From assembly GCA_009760855.2 (NCBI GenBank), contig WPIO01000008.1, positions 10,868,501-10,932,500 of the forward strand: a DNA stretch of 64,000 nt, written 5' to 3'. Position numbers and translations under genes: made by a program. The stretch's first letter is position 1. Each line of letters begins with the position of its first letter. The stretch is from Cristatella mucedo. Lineage: Eukaryota > Bryozoa > Phylactolaemata > Cristatellidae. Of the stretch, positions 34,923 to 48,064 are shown piece by piece. The notes below the pieces were generated by a model. It was given only the letters and a program-made list of their open reading frames with translations, was not told the origin of the DNA and ran no database searches.

Positions 34923-35870
34923 TATAATAATAATAATAATAATGCACTTGATAAAGCGCCCTCAGAGAACTCAATCTCTCTCTAGGCGCTTTACATTTGC
35001 TGCAAAGGGAAATGCAATTGAATGGTGAGTAATATCATGCTTGAAAAACAAACAAAATGAATAAAATGGTTAGGGGTGACATGCACAGGGTCAGCATGGA
35101 AGGACGAATGAAAAGGACCCACTATAAGCAAGTGTGTTTCAAGCTTCTTTTTTAAATATCGCCATGTCAGGAGACGTGACATCAGTAAGGAGTGAGTTCC
35201 AGGCTTTGAGAGCATATGAACTACAGGCACAGTCTCCGAAGGTTTTGAGGTTCGTGCAAGGTATAGCTAAAAGATTTGATTAAAAAAAGGGGGTGGCACG
35301 ATGATTGAAATGGTGAGGGAGTCGTTCTGATAGATATGCTGGAGCTAGAGAATGAAGAGCCTAAAATTCAGTGACAGAACCTTAAAGACGATACGCTGCT
35401 TGACTGGGAGCCAGTGCAGATCGGAGAGAAATGGTGTGACGTGGCAATTGCGACGCACACGACAGACAAGCCTAGCTGCAGAGTTTTGCACCACTGCAAG
35501 CGCCTGACTGCACACGCCGATTGAAATATTGAGGTAGAGCATGTAATTGAGGAACAGGAACTCAGTGTCAATGTTAACGAAGGAGAGGAGTTCAGAGGGG
35601 ATGCTGCTAACTTAGGGATGAAATCTCCGACAGTGTCTATCTTTCTGACAAAAAAGCTAGAGAAGCGATCGGCTATGTCATCCCAAGGATCACTAGGTAA
35701 ACCCTTCAAATGGTTCAGGAGATGGTTGACAGTAGACATCAGCATTTTTGATTGTGTATCTGTGATTCAACAAAGTTTTGTAGAAACTAGACTTGGCCCT
35801 TGCTAGGGTCGACTGGTATGATCTACAGTATCCTTCGTATGCCTGATTATGGAGGTCCTGATTATGGATT
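34923..35870 (-). mobile_element. LINE-A internally deleted copy nested in another LINE-A
   Basis: On the minus strand it starts with AYEGYCRSYQSTLARAKSSF and DDIADRFSSFFVRKIDTVGD, the segment ahead of the RT core. It jumps near 35,530 straight to SACAVRRLQW-CKTLQLGL, the segment after the core, and continues to the 3' UTR and the (AAT)n tail at 34,924. The RT catalytic region is missing, so it was or became non-autonomous. Confidence 0.8.
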
Positions 35871-36345
35871 CTTTGGCTCCAGCCTACCAATCAGATCTAC
35901 TCCCCCACCAGGCTAAGCATAGTACCACTCGCTTTTCGGAATCTAACTAGTTACAGTACCTCGTTGGAATCTCAAATCCTTTGGAGACCGCGTCTTTCGT
36001 TCGTATGGTCCCAAAGCTTGTAACTCACTCCCGAGTTGCGTCACGTCTGCTGACTTGTCCGCATTTAAAAAGAAACTAAAAATGCATCTATTTATGACAG
36101 AATTTAGTGGGTTCCTATGATTCGTTCTTAATGTGATTTTGCGTGCTGACACTGTACATGTGGCCACTAAGCATACTTGCATGCTGACCCTGTGCATGTC
36201 ACGCCTAACCATGTTATTCTTGTTGTTTATCGAGCAGCTACCACTAACCATTCGATCGTGCTTCCCTTTCGGCAAATGTAAAGTGCATAGAAAGAGATTG
36301 AGTTATCTAGGGGCGCTATATCAAATGTATTATTCTTATTTTTAT
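35871..36345 (+). mobile_element. LINE-A 3' end; second part of the interrupted copy
   Basis: Resumes with GGCTCCAGCCTACCAATCAG exactly where the 34,100-34,922 part stops, then a CTCGCTTTTCGGAATCTAAC block, the 3' UTR and a degraded ATT tail ending near 36,345. Confidence 0.85.
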
Positions 36346-36599
36346 ATAGCAGAAAACAGAATTCACTTAACAGCTAGGTAAACAGCTAATCTTAGGCCTC
36401 CAGGAAACGCTTTGCATGGCTGAGTGGTGAGGACGAATCGTTAACGACATGCTTAATGGCTTTGAGTGGATATGGATTGTTTTTCGTCATGCTTGAAATG
36501 CATGATGAATGAATGATTCGAGGTCCTGTGGCAGCTGAGACTCAACAGCATTGATGTCCAACGGTAATAATCTGACCCAAAAGGCTTGTAAAAGCTTCA

Positions 36600-36855
36600 T
36601 GCTTAGCTGAGTTGCTGCGCCGATCTCAACCTCTTCGTACCCTCAGGTCCTTCTTGGAAAATAAATTTGCTGTCCTATAACTTCTCGAAAAGACGATTGG
36701 TTTTTACTGCAGATCATGGTCTGTGGAAATATCTTCCACGATTCTTACTCAGCAACGGCTATTTACAGGCTTCCGGCCATGACACACCCTTTCCAGACAT
36801 GCTGAGTTGCTGCTTCTATGCTGCTACCTTTCTTTCTTAAATATAAATACGACTG
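36600..36855 (+). mobile_element. LINE-B C-terminal relic
   Basis: Follows the plus-sense of 41,388-41,808 closely: CGTACCCTCAGGTCC, AATAAATTTGCTGTCC, GGTCTGTGGAAATATCTTCC and GAGTTGCTGCTTCTATGCTG. Decayed and truncated at the 3' side. Confidence 0.7.
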
Positions 36856-37249
36856 GGAAACCACACACCCAGTTTACCACATCCAATTTGTCCCCATGGC
36901 TAGGCAAAGTTACTGTCTGAGGTCGCAGTCATACACAGAGTATCTAACCCGTAAGACGTGTCACACATGGTAGGTCAACTTTTTGACAACTTATGTGCTC
37001 ATTCTGGTTAATCTTATTAGCCAAAAATTATCTAGTTTTTTACTTATATTGCAGTACTTTGGGCTTTCATCTCTCTCTGCATTCATGCACTTCAAACTCT
37101 CTAAACCCTCTTGCTAAACATATTGCTAACGTTTGCACTTCAACTGCAAAAAAGCTCTATCTAATCTAATGAAGATGCAATCAATTTTCCAGCTATGGGA
37201 GAGTCTTGCGTCTCTCGGTAACTTAAAAATGTATTCCTCAAAATGAGCT

Positions 37250-38040
37250 CGGTCATCATATCTCACAAAGTATCTGAAATAAATCTGAATGTCCTGTTTC
37301 AAAGTGCTTTAATATAGAAGAGTAGATCAGCTCCCTATAAAGTCTTCCAACTTTCAAAGTTTTCACATTCCAAAAACTTGCTTGCTTAAATATAGATGTC
37401 ACATTCAAGGTGGTCTATGCTACGGCATTATTCCATCTCGACTTCTTTAGCCCAGTCTGTGTAGATCTTCAAGTGTGTGCTATAAGGTGCATGGAGTTAG
37501 TGCAAAAGTCTGCAGCCAGACTCATCTGGTCGTGAGCATAGCATTAGCCAAATTGCTACAGCTCACATCGACTTGCACTGGCAAGCCAACAAGCAGCATA
37601 TCGATTTAGTGGTTAGTTCACTCTCTTGTAGGTACCTTCGTTCTCTTGCTCTAGCCTACATATCAGAACTACTCTCATATCATGATAGGCATCGTACCAC
37701 TCGCTCTAGTACCTTCAGCCATTTAACTAAGCCTCAAGACAAAATTAGAATTTTTTTAGAGGACCGCCTTGGTCCTAGTGCCCCCAATGCCTGAAAGCCA
37801 CCGTGGACTGTTGCCGTGACATTCCTTGATTTGACGGCATTTAACCGGAAAATGAAAACTCACGTGTTTCTCACAGCATTGAACAGGTCCGCGTGAAATG
37901 TCTTTCGTGTGCTCATATATGGTAAAGCTGAGCACGTTATCACTAACCATGTCAAAATGCTTTCCTTTCAGCATACTCGACTTTCCAAGCAAGATAAATA
38001 GCTCTCAGTGGGAGTTATTCAAATGCCGTATTATTGCTTA
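37250..38040 (+). mobile_element. LINE-A relic, C-terminus to 3' end, old
   Basis: Recognisable steps: CTGTTTCAAAGTGCTTTAAT (FQSDL-like), CATCTCGACTTCTTTAGCCC, ACTTGCACTGGCAAGCCAAC (LHW-like), CTAGCCTACATATCAGAACT and GTACCACTCGCTCTAGTACC. Many stops. Confidence 0.65.
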
Positions 38041-41000
38041 GAATTTTTAGCCAGAGAATGTTTAGCCAGTACAGGCGGCTGCGCTTGTGGTATCGCTTGA
38101 GAGTGTTCGAATAATTGTACACTGTAATTGTAATTGTAATTGCATAACTGTTATTTTAGTTGTTATTGTACTGATTCCGGTTAACTCAGACCAGCATTTC
38201 TTTCTGTAAATATGCCTGCTGCGCTTACTATGGAATCTGTGGATAGTGATTGGGTGAATAGGTTTGCCTTGCGATGCTGATCGATCATATTGACATATTA
38301 TCTGCCGCTGCTTGTCTATGGCTTTTTCGATACAGCCTGCATGCATATTTACATGAGGTCGACAACTGCATTACTCTGCCGGAAGACACTACACTGGTCT
38401 CAAGAAATTGTTTGGGTTGCAGTCTTGCTGTCTTACCAATGCTACCCGCAATCTCATGCTACTGTATGGGCATTGCAAACTTCAAGCTGTACACGATACG
38501 CTTCAGTTTTCTTGGATATACCTAAGCGTCTGATATGCCCACTCTGTGCCAAAAATTTTACTTGACTTGAGCGTATCTAGGCTCATTGCTTAACGCCTTA
38601 AATTCTGATCGATTTGCTCTGTATTGTTCAATTTATGACACATGTCTTATTATTGATTTGAAGGAGACAGGTAAAATTTGGAGAAAAGATCTTGAGTATT
38701 GGTCTGCATTGAAATGGTAGTGCACTATTCACTAGGATGTCGCCATTTTAATTAGTCTTGAAACGTTAATTTACCTCGTTCATCGAAAAACTTTCGTAGA
38801 TTTCAAAAAAAGGCAGGATTTTGATTCAAGGAAAGCTTTTACAAGCCCTTTCACAAGACTTATATTCGCCCCCTGAATTGAAGGGAACGTGGTAATTGAA
38901 GGGCACGTGACGAATGGATTTGTAAGATGATCAGGCAACAGAGCCATACGTGGAAGTCAATATGCAGATGTGGGGTTCATCATCCTCTTTCACATGCCTG
39001 ACTAGAGAGAAATATAAGTCATGCACTACCGCTACGACTGAGAAGGAGAGCGCTGATGCGTATTGGGCCCTTACACGCACACAATCCGATGCTGTAGTTG
39101 GAAGAGGGAGTCACTGGCTCAGCACCATTGATGCTACCCGGCGCTTATTCAACTGCTTTGGATCATAACTAGGCACTGTCTTTGAAATGGTTCACCGAGA
39201 CTGGATGATGCCAACTGCTCCATTAGGCTCTCTCAGGTCGCTTTAACCAGCTACAATGAATCCCATTCAATCTGGTAATTAATGACAGTAATTGATAACC
39301 CGTGGGACACGGAACATAATCGATTTACTTCATCCCCGATGGCGGCACAAAGCCACCCGTGACAGACAATGGCAATAAGAACCCGCCGGAAATTAAAGTG
39401 TGTCAAAAGCCAAGCCCCCAAGCATTCTGTTAGCGATGTGGCTTTCAGCCAGAAACTTGGAATGACTTCAACGACGTGATTGGGTGCCCTAACCCCTCCA
39501 ATAAGGCTCCCCATCAATATCATGTAGAATTTTTTAACGGTCGGCGTGGCAAACCCTGTTGCTGCCACATACTCTGGAGTAACTGCCGAGATGTTTCAAA
39601 ACCTCCACTCGTCTGCCACTTACCCGACTCCTTTGTTGCTTTTAGCCTTCCTATCAGAGACATGCTGTGTGATTGTGACCGTCACACGTGCCCATCACCA
39701 GGGATCATGGACTCGTGGCTGCAATATTGCTGAAAGGACGCCACTTCACTCTCCTTCAGTGTTTGGCCCCCACGCTGGCCTCGGCGAGAGCCCTCGATGC
39801 TTATGGGACAGGGTCACATTTTTCCATCGGACGTCACTGCCGTTTGCGTTTCCCTGAGGTAACTGCTCACATCGGCATCGCAGCTTGAGTGAGCTGCATC
39901 GAACCGTTGCCTCGTGGATGCCACCACGAGCTTACCCGGTGTACTGAGAAGATCTTAATGATTTACTGCTGTATTACCTCATCTCTCTACTTTATCGGTC
40001 CTTTACTGCTGCTTCTGATGGGTGTTACCTCATGGCAAGCCAGCATCCCGACTAGATGATCAACCATTTGGGAAAGCAAGCACCGATATCGGCCAGCTAG
40101 CCATTCGAGAATCCGATACTCGTGATTCAGCAAAAGACTACTGTTTGCGAATAGCATCCTTCGTCAGTGTGATCTAAGGCACACGCCGATGATGACGTCC
40201 ACAGGCAAACTTTATAAATAGCCGTCCGATCCCTTTGCTCTAGGGGTCTAAGCAACTACTCGTAACTCTGCAATTGCAAACGCATGGCACTACTGGGCAA
40301 CCGGCAAGTGCCGCTCTAAAACTTTGAGTTGCACTGCATGGTTTTACCTGAGTGCCTGTCTACATCAGCCTTTCGCGAACCTGAGCACTGACTGCTTCAC
40401 TCACTCCCTGGGTCTTGTGGTAATTGAAGCAACCACTAGCCACCCATTTAATTGCTTGCCCAGCTGTCCCAGGCCAATCCCAGGGCACAGGTCGGACACA
40501 AGCGAACCGTCGTTCGTCTTGTGGCAAACAAAGGACAATTTCCTCCCACCACTAGCCCACTAGAGCAGCCTCCGAGCACTCAAAGGGAAAGTGCATTGTC
40601 TGTGAAATGGCTATGGGATGCAGCGTATCGATTATTGGCGAGCTCCTTAGCAGTCCCAAGACGTCATCGTGGGCGCTGGGCATGGAATCGGATGTGCTTG
40701 CACTTTGAGGTACTCAAGTTCTTTGTAAAATCAAAGATAAGTATTGATGCAATGCTAGCCATTTGCAGAAATCTAGTTGGTGCTGTGCCAAAGGGTAAAC
40801 TGCCAAGGGCCAGCTCTATGTAATGGCGTTGCCAAAGTAATGCTGTCATTTTTTAGTGCAGCAACGGTCTGAACGTGTATATATATATACCGCTTATTTG
40901 ACTTCCTAAGACTAATAAACGCCCGTTTATGGTGCAATGAAAACTACCTGATGTGCTTTTAGAATAGTACAGTGGTGCAGATAATAATGCCTGATGTGAG

Positions 41001-41387
41001 TCTAGACGGCCTTGTTATGCTCGTAAAACATTCGACAAAGCAAAGCGAGCTGCATACATGTGTAATTCCGTGTCAGGAGTCTTAAGATAACTTAATCTGC
41101 ATCAAGATGCTTTGAAGGTGCCGTTGAGCTTGAGCCCACGACCTCCAGAGTCCGGGCAAGCACATTATCCGTGGGCCTCATCGGGGCTAGGCGTAGTTTT
41201 TCTTCGGCTCTACTTAGCATTATCGAGAACCAAAGCACCGCTCATAAATCTCTCTATCGTCTCGGGATATCGAGAGAAAGCTGACCTTCTTTCTGCTTCC
41301 CCAGCAGCAGAGGCCCTGATAGCCGATACAAATTCTCTATAGCAGCTTCTATTAAAGCCATAGGAATGTTTAGTTTGGCAGTAAGAT
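38041..41387. other. No recognised gene or repeat
   Basis: Apart from a short (GTAATT)n run at 38,124-38,142, I recognise nothing. 39,470-40,660 is relatively G+C-rich and has open frames of about 100 codons on both strands with no motif I know, no clear splice structure and no codon bias visible by eye. Confidence 0.35.
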
Positions 41388-41760
41388 GTATGTATGTATG
41401 TATTTCCGTCAGTAACTCCACAAAGTCATAAAGACCATGTGGGTGTTACGCAGGAGAGTTTTGTATAGCGCACTCACAGCCTAAGCGGCTTTCGGTACGC
41501 ATTCGGTAGCCAACAGACTTCGTCTCATGCAACAAAGAGAAAGTGGGAAGCATAGCAGAGCTATGAGAGCAGTTGAGGTAGTGAGTAGCATGGAAGTAGC
41601 AGTTCAGGACCGCTGAAAAAGATGTGCCATAGTCGGCAGTTGGAGAGTAGATGTCGTTGCGCAAGAATTGTGGAAGCGAGTTCCACAGTCTAGGACCTGC
41701 AGAGCTAAAGCTTCTGTCGCCAACTGTCTTTAAGAGGAGGAATGGGACAGCTAATTTATT

Positions 41761-42279
<519 letters not shown>

Positions 42280-42282
<3 letters not shown>

Positions 42283-43300
42283 CTTCTTTAGGAAAAGCAT
42301 ACACATGATTTCAGGGAGCTATAATGAGGAAAACGTCATGGCATCCTTATTGCAAAGCGTAATTTCTGCCCGAATGGCAATTGAAAAGAAGAGAATGATA
42401 GATAGCTATTCAAGGAAGGCATAGGAAAAAGCCGCGGTAAGCTTGGCTATGACGCAATTCGGTAATCCTAGAGGTGTTCCACGAAAAAGGAATTTCGATG
42501 TCAGCATGCCCATTGCTACGCCATGTCATAGTAATTGAACTAGTTGCTCGGCACCCGGCCAATTATTTGGGTGATCATTAGTTGTCCACATTTTGGGATT
42601 GCAACTCCATGGAATTAAGCAGTAAGTGAATCATGTCATTTGATAGCATCGCCTAGATTATGCTTCGAATATGGCTCTTTGACCGCGAGAAAGCAGGTAG
42701 CAAAATGTGAACATTATAGCCAGCAGCAGCGTCATGTGATTAATAAAAACCATCAAGGGGTACGGCTTTCTTGAAACTGCCGACTTTTTGCATATGCTGT
42801 ACCTCAGCTGTCCCTTGCACGAATCGGGTACTACGCTAGCTCAATAGATGTCGTGCTCCCTATCTGCGATTAGCGAAATCATAAGTGGTACCTCTCATAA
42901 GCGTATAATAACAAAAACAATTATACTAAAATGAATAATTATTAGGTTTGCACACAAAGAACACACAGATGCACATTTTAGTAGCATTCCCCTTTAGTAA
43001 AATTCGGCGATTATATGGCCAGGACTCAAAGTACGCAGCAAAAATGACAAGTTCGCTAGGAAGTGATACTTTAGTACCTCTTATAAGACACGAATTACCA
43101 TGCCTACCTCAGTACTATAGATATTAGTGTAGGCTGCTTTATCACTGTGATTGTTTTACTAAAAAGGCAGCAATGCGAAAACGCATGGAAAGAGTTTGAG
43201 CACACTTGGCATTCGAATCTTAGCCCAGGGGTACGTTTCTAGCACTTCATACACGAGGTCATAGAATTGAGCCCTGAAACATGTGGTCCTGTATGGCACA
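42280..43300. other. No recognised gene or repeat
   Basis: About 1 kb of ordinary composition. No exon, element or RNA gene that I can support. Confidence 0.35.
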
Positions 43301-43805
43301 TCGCAAAGTGACTGGACAATTTGTTGCACGACCATTCAGCGTGGACGATTCGAAGGAGACAATTCGGAACAACAAATCCGGACAATTCATCGGACAAAAA
43401 CTCGGCGTTTGTGCGAAAGAAATGCACATTAATTCATTACTTGTGTTGATGTAACCACAATATTATTTTATTATCTTCACAGCACATTATAAAATAACTA
43501 AAGACCATGATTATGATTAATACGGCAGTTGAACTGTGCATAATTTCTAGCGTAGCTTTTACTATTTCAATACATTTTAATCTTAAAGTCTTGCTTTAAA
43601 CAGTGTGTAGTTTTTTACAGCTTAAACAAAAATATTTTCTTGTTTATTATCGAAAATAAATACTTGTGATATGAGGATAATTTTGCTGCCCCAAATAGTC
43701 CTGCTCCAGAGTGTTCACGTTCATACTTTACACGCCGAATAGTCCGTGCCAAATAGTCCTCGCCGCATTGTCCACGCCTAATCGTCCGTGCCGAATGGTT
43801 CTATA
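43300..43805. mobile_element. Foldback-like element with arms of degenerate 14-bp subrepeats
   Basis: The right arm (43,690-43,800) has units such as CGAATAGTCCGTGC, CAAATAGTCCTCGC, CGCATTGTCCACGC and CTAATCGTCCGTGC, period 14. The left arm (43,312-43,402) carries the same core (GAATNGTCC) inverted. An AT-rich stretch of about 290 bp lies between. No coding capacity was seen. The architecture resembles foldback-type DNA elements. Exact ends and target duplication not determined. Confidence 0.65.
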
Positions 43806-45479
43806 GTAGATATTGAAAACATGAGCATTGATGCATTTTTAGCATGCGATTCATAAAATCTTGAGTGACTTAAAGCTCTTGGAATGCTACGCAGTCAACT
43901 ATTTTTTTAATAATTACTGAAGGCAGGTGTGTTTGGGTAATGAGAAAAATTAAGGGAGAACATTTACAAGCTCCAAGCATGGCATTATAGTATGGTGCTA
44001 AAGTTTTGAGCCACCCACAGTTCAAGTGCAGCACACCAAGGCTTCGGGCCACCTGACAGGCTGTGATTAGCAGGATACAAAATAGCATCTCGGCTTTCTT
44101 ATTTGGCTGACACTCGGCTTATTTAGATAGCAAATCTAAGTAAACAAGCGAGCAAGTATAAAACCAGCGTGGTGTTTAAATGAAGCCACTGATTTTACTC
44201 TTTGTGTCTCCATTAAATTGCAATGATTGACAGCTCATTCAGTTCCTCGTTTTCTTCAAGTCGAACAATAACCTGTAGCGTCAAAGCTCATACCTCAGGG
44301 ACACAGGACTCCCTTAAAATTTCTTTGACTCAAATTTTCGCAAATCTTAGCGAGCCAGAGTCAACTGCCACTGTAAGGTGCTGGCTTTTCTCGTAGCTGT
44401 CTGGTGCAAAGTGAGCTTGTTTTAAATTACCTCCGTTTCCACAGGATAACCGGTAGCATGCATTGCATTTTCCTCGATGGCCACTGCTAAGTACACCAGG
44501 TGAGCAAACGACTGCGTGGACAGCTGCCTATACGTAAAAGCCGAATGAATCCGATGTATAATAGTTATATAACACAGCAATAGTAATAATTTTTTTCAGT
44601 AGCACACTAACGGATAGAAATATCTTACAAGGCAAATTAGAATGAACTACAAGACTATCGATTGCTAAGGGTCGATTTCGCTCAATGCATAACGCTAGGA
44701 CGAACGTGGAAAGCACGCATGTTATCCTGTACTGGTATACTCAAGAAAAAAATTCAGGAGCAAGAAGACAAGTTCTCAGAGATTCAGAGGTATCTATAGT
44801 ATTAGGGAAGTATTGGCTATGCGAATGACTCAACAGTACTGTCTTCTTATTAACGATGGTAATTATGATCTGAATAATAATTTGCTTGTCAGCGAACTAC
44901 ATCGCAGCGTTCGAAGTACCAAGACTCGTGGCTACCTCGATGCTACTAAAACTCTGTTCATCTTCGGCACTGCATCGCGCTTGTCCGTAGGAATAAGCTG
45001 AGAGTCTGAGTAAGAGTCAAACGCATACAAAGCTCCTAATGACTAGTCTTCATGCAGTTACATTCTAGCTCATTTCTTGCTTGTGAATAAGTAGGTACAG
45101 CAATTAAATGTAGAAACTGCCTGTCTGCTATGGCTGGTGCAGGACACATCTAAGCCTGTCATAGACTGCTCTGAACTACGGATGCGAAACTAATTAATTT
45201 ATTATTAATTATTAAATGAATCAAGGTATCTGGGTTCTTTTAGTGCTCCTGTTTACTTCTATCGCCGGCACACTAGCATCTTCTGGGGGTGCACCTACAA
45301 TTTTGACTCTGCAAATCAAATATTAGGTAAAAATAATAACATTAATATATTTTTAATGGTAACCTCGTGGAATAGAGTGTCGTTATAGTCACTTTCCATA
45401 TGACGTAAGGAAGTATTTTGACATCGCTAGTGATAAAATAAACTGCGTCGGTACCCAAATGCAATCAAAGAACAGCTCG
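43806..45479. other. No recognised gene or repeat
   Basis: About 1.7 kb. Small frames without motifs; nothing to annotate. Confidence 0.35.
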
Positions 45480-46580
45480 CAAGGACTCGGCACTGCTGTG
45501 AGGAATGGGTGCATTTTTAGCTTCTTCTTAAATTCAAGTAAGGGGATTTAATGGGATCAGTCTGGAGTGAGTTCTAGGCTTTAGGAGAATAATTACTAAA
45601 GGCACGGTTTCCAAAAAATTTGAGGTTGTTTCGAGTTACGTCTAAACGACTTGAGTCAGAAGAGCGAGTGGTACGATACCTAGCCTCGTTGGGGAGTAGC
45701 TCTGACATGTTGGCTGACGCAAGAGGATGAAGGGACCTAAAATTGTGTGACCGAACAATGAATTAGAGACGCCACTTTAAAGAAAGCCAGTGCTTGCAAG
45801 AGAGAAGTGATGTGGTATGACAGCTGCGAAGCTCTATGCAGACAAGCCACGCAGCAGATCTGTAGGCCTGCGGTGGGTGCCTTATTGCGAAGGCCGAAAC
45901 ATCTACAAGTAGCGAGTTTCTTAAGTCAAGATGGATTGTTAAAAATGCAGAGATTAAATAGGGAGACTTGGCAGTAGAGTTCATGTGGTCGTCTAGCAAA
46001 AGGTCTCTTTAAAACTATACTGTCAGATTTCATGCAGATGATACCAGCCATAAGCTGGCCGACCCCATTTTTGTGGATAGATATTCTGATTTCTGAGTCA
46101 CACTAACTTCACCCACAACTAGTAAGTTGTTTGTACCTTTATTTAATGCAATAAAGTTGGTTACCATCCAAGTACGTATGTTAGCAATACGTGCATTGAG
46201 GCAATTGAGAGTTTGACTAGGTGAAAGGCAGGTAGGGACCACAGCACAGATTTAGCTATGCGTCATCTGCTGCATAGAAATGAAATCCTAGATTTGGCTA
46301 GGCCTTTAAATTAGTAACAGGTAGAGTAAGAACCGTGAGGAAATTGGACCAAGCAAACAGCCCAAGAGTAACCCGTACTTTGGAGGCAATTCGGATGATT
46401 GATGCCAATTGAAATCACCAGTTGACACTGGAGTCTCCAACTGAGATTGTACCTAAACCATTGAAATACAATGCAATGGATGCCCGTGTGAGATTAGAGG
46501 CACCCGAGAAGGACTTCGTCATCAATAGTATCAAACTCAGCAGAAATAGCAAACAAAAAATAGAAGGAGTCGCAATCTCA
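45480..46580 (-). mobile_element. LINE-A relic, RT core to C-terminus
   Basis: Minus strand from about 46,560: FAISAEFDTIDDEVLLGCL (the AAFDTIDHQVLLERL motif), WFRYNLSWRLQ, a decayed YADD region at about 46,260, and NNLLVVGEVSVTQKSEYL at about 46,110. The C-terminus is below 45,990. Stops and shifts throughout. Confidence 0.75.
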
Positions 46581-48064
46581 CTCTACATTATTGAGAAGGT
46601 TGTTATAAATTCTCAACAATGCTGACTCTATGAGGTGGGCAGTCCTGTAGCAATACAGCAACTTACTGGCTAGATTCGAATTCTTAATAAATGAGTGGGG
46701 TTTCATAAATATTTATACATATTTGAGAATTCGCAAGGAATAGCACTTTTGCGAGTCTGCTGTATTTTTGGCCTAAGGACGTTAGCAAGAAGCCGCTACA
46801 GTGCGTTTGTAAGAGTAGCCTCTAAGCTGATAACTTTCTTAAAACCTTATGTGTTACTCAGATTCAGACCTATATCGGCCGGTAGGACGACTGAATATTC
46901 AAGTGCTAGCCCACTTCATCTAAACTGGTTATTTCAGGATTAATACTGAGAAACGGCATGCCGTCAGCGTTGCCCAAAAAAGACCAATCAAGGGATCACG
47001 TTTCGGGAATCTGCTGGTGCATTAAGTTAAGCTACAAGAGTTTCTTGTTTGTTTTTGTGCAGCAACCCCGCATACTGTCTGACTGAATCAGGCAAGACTA
47101 GATAGCGACGGTGCAGACGATGAACATTGGTAGGAAGCAGTCACGATCTCGCTCGTGCAATGGTACATTTTGGCTTACTCCTACTTCTAGTTGTGCACTA
47201 ATAGTGTTGTAGTTTGCAGATTGTTTCACGGATCTATCGAGACCGAGCCGAAGCTAATGGCGCTTGCCTATCTTCAGCCAAATCACTTGCTGACGACTTC
47301 AATTTATGATAAGCCATGACGTCATTAAACCATTAAAGCAATAGTTCACAACTGCATACCTAGACGTTACGGTCGGACACAACACATTTCAGCAGCACTC
47401 TATTATTATTAGCTAATTTGGTGCAAAGCTTGGGATTCCTCATTGATTTAGCTTAAATCAGCTGTAGTAATGCGAAATTTCTGTCATTTGGTCGCATACC
47501 GATTTTCTAAAAAAAATAATCTATATATTGGTTTAGTAACAAGACAGTCTTTATTCTTGAAACCAAAATTCTGAAATCCCAAAACATTGCCCTGGCCCAA
47601 GAGCTTAGATTTTTTTGTACATACACTCTGCGGCTTTATCTATTATTGCTACATTATTCTGAAAAAGTGGATTCCTAATCCGTATGTTACATTATCTGCT
47701 GTTGCAAAATATCAAATAAGGCCAGTACCGGTTAGGCAACACGTTGGGCCAAGGATAGCAAAGGGCACTTCAAAAAAAACTACAGCAAAAAATCTTAGCA
47801 TTTATTTGACACAAACTTGTCAGGTTGCGCGGAAATAGGACATGATTTAGTAGTTGGCGACGGTCGGAGACTGTGCTTAGGAATATGGGCGGCCCATGTT
47901 GCTGTCCCTATTGAAGCGGGTGGGAAATACCTCTTTTCCCGTGGCTCCGCCGGTGGACATAACCTGAAATAGCAAATTAAAACCTGCGAGCCTCAGCTAT
48001 GTAGTCATAAAGCTTCTTAAGTCCGATAAAACTTAAATGAGGGTAAGAAAACTATAAAGCCAGT
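46581..48064. other. No recognised gene or repeat
   Basis: About 1.5 kb. An open frame at 47,587-47,838 (plus) has no motif I know. Nothing else supported. Confidence 0.35.

Noticed and set aside
39476-40823. Possible exons in the relatively G+C-rich 39.5-40.8 kb stretch
   Set aside because: Open frames overlap on both strands, no domain is recognisable, and no consistent splice pattern was found.
43690-43800. CRISPR array
   Set aside because: Units are about 14 bp, contiguous and degenerate, with no spacers, in an animal genome.
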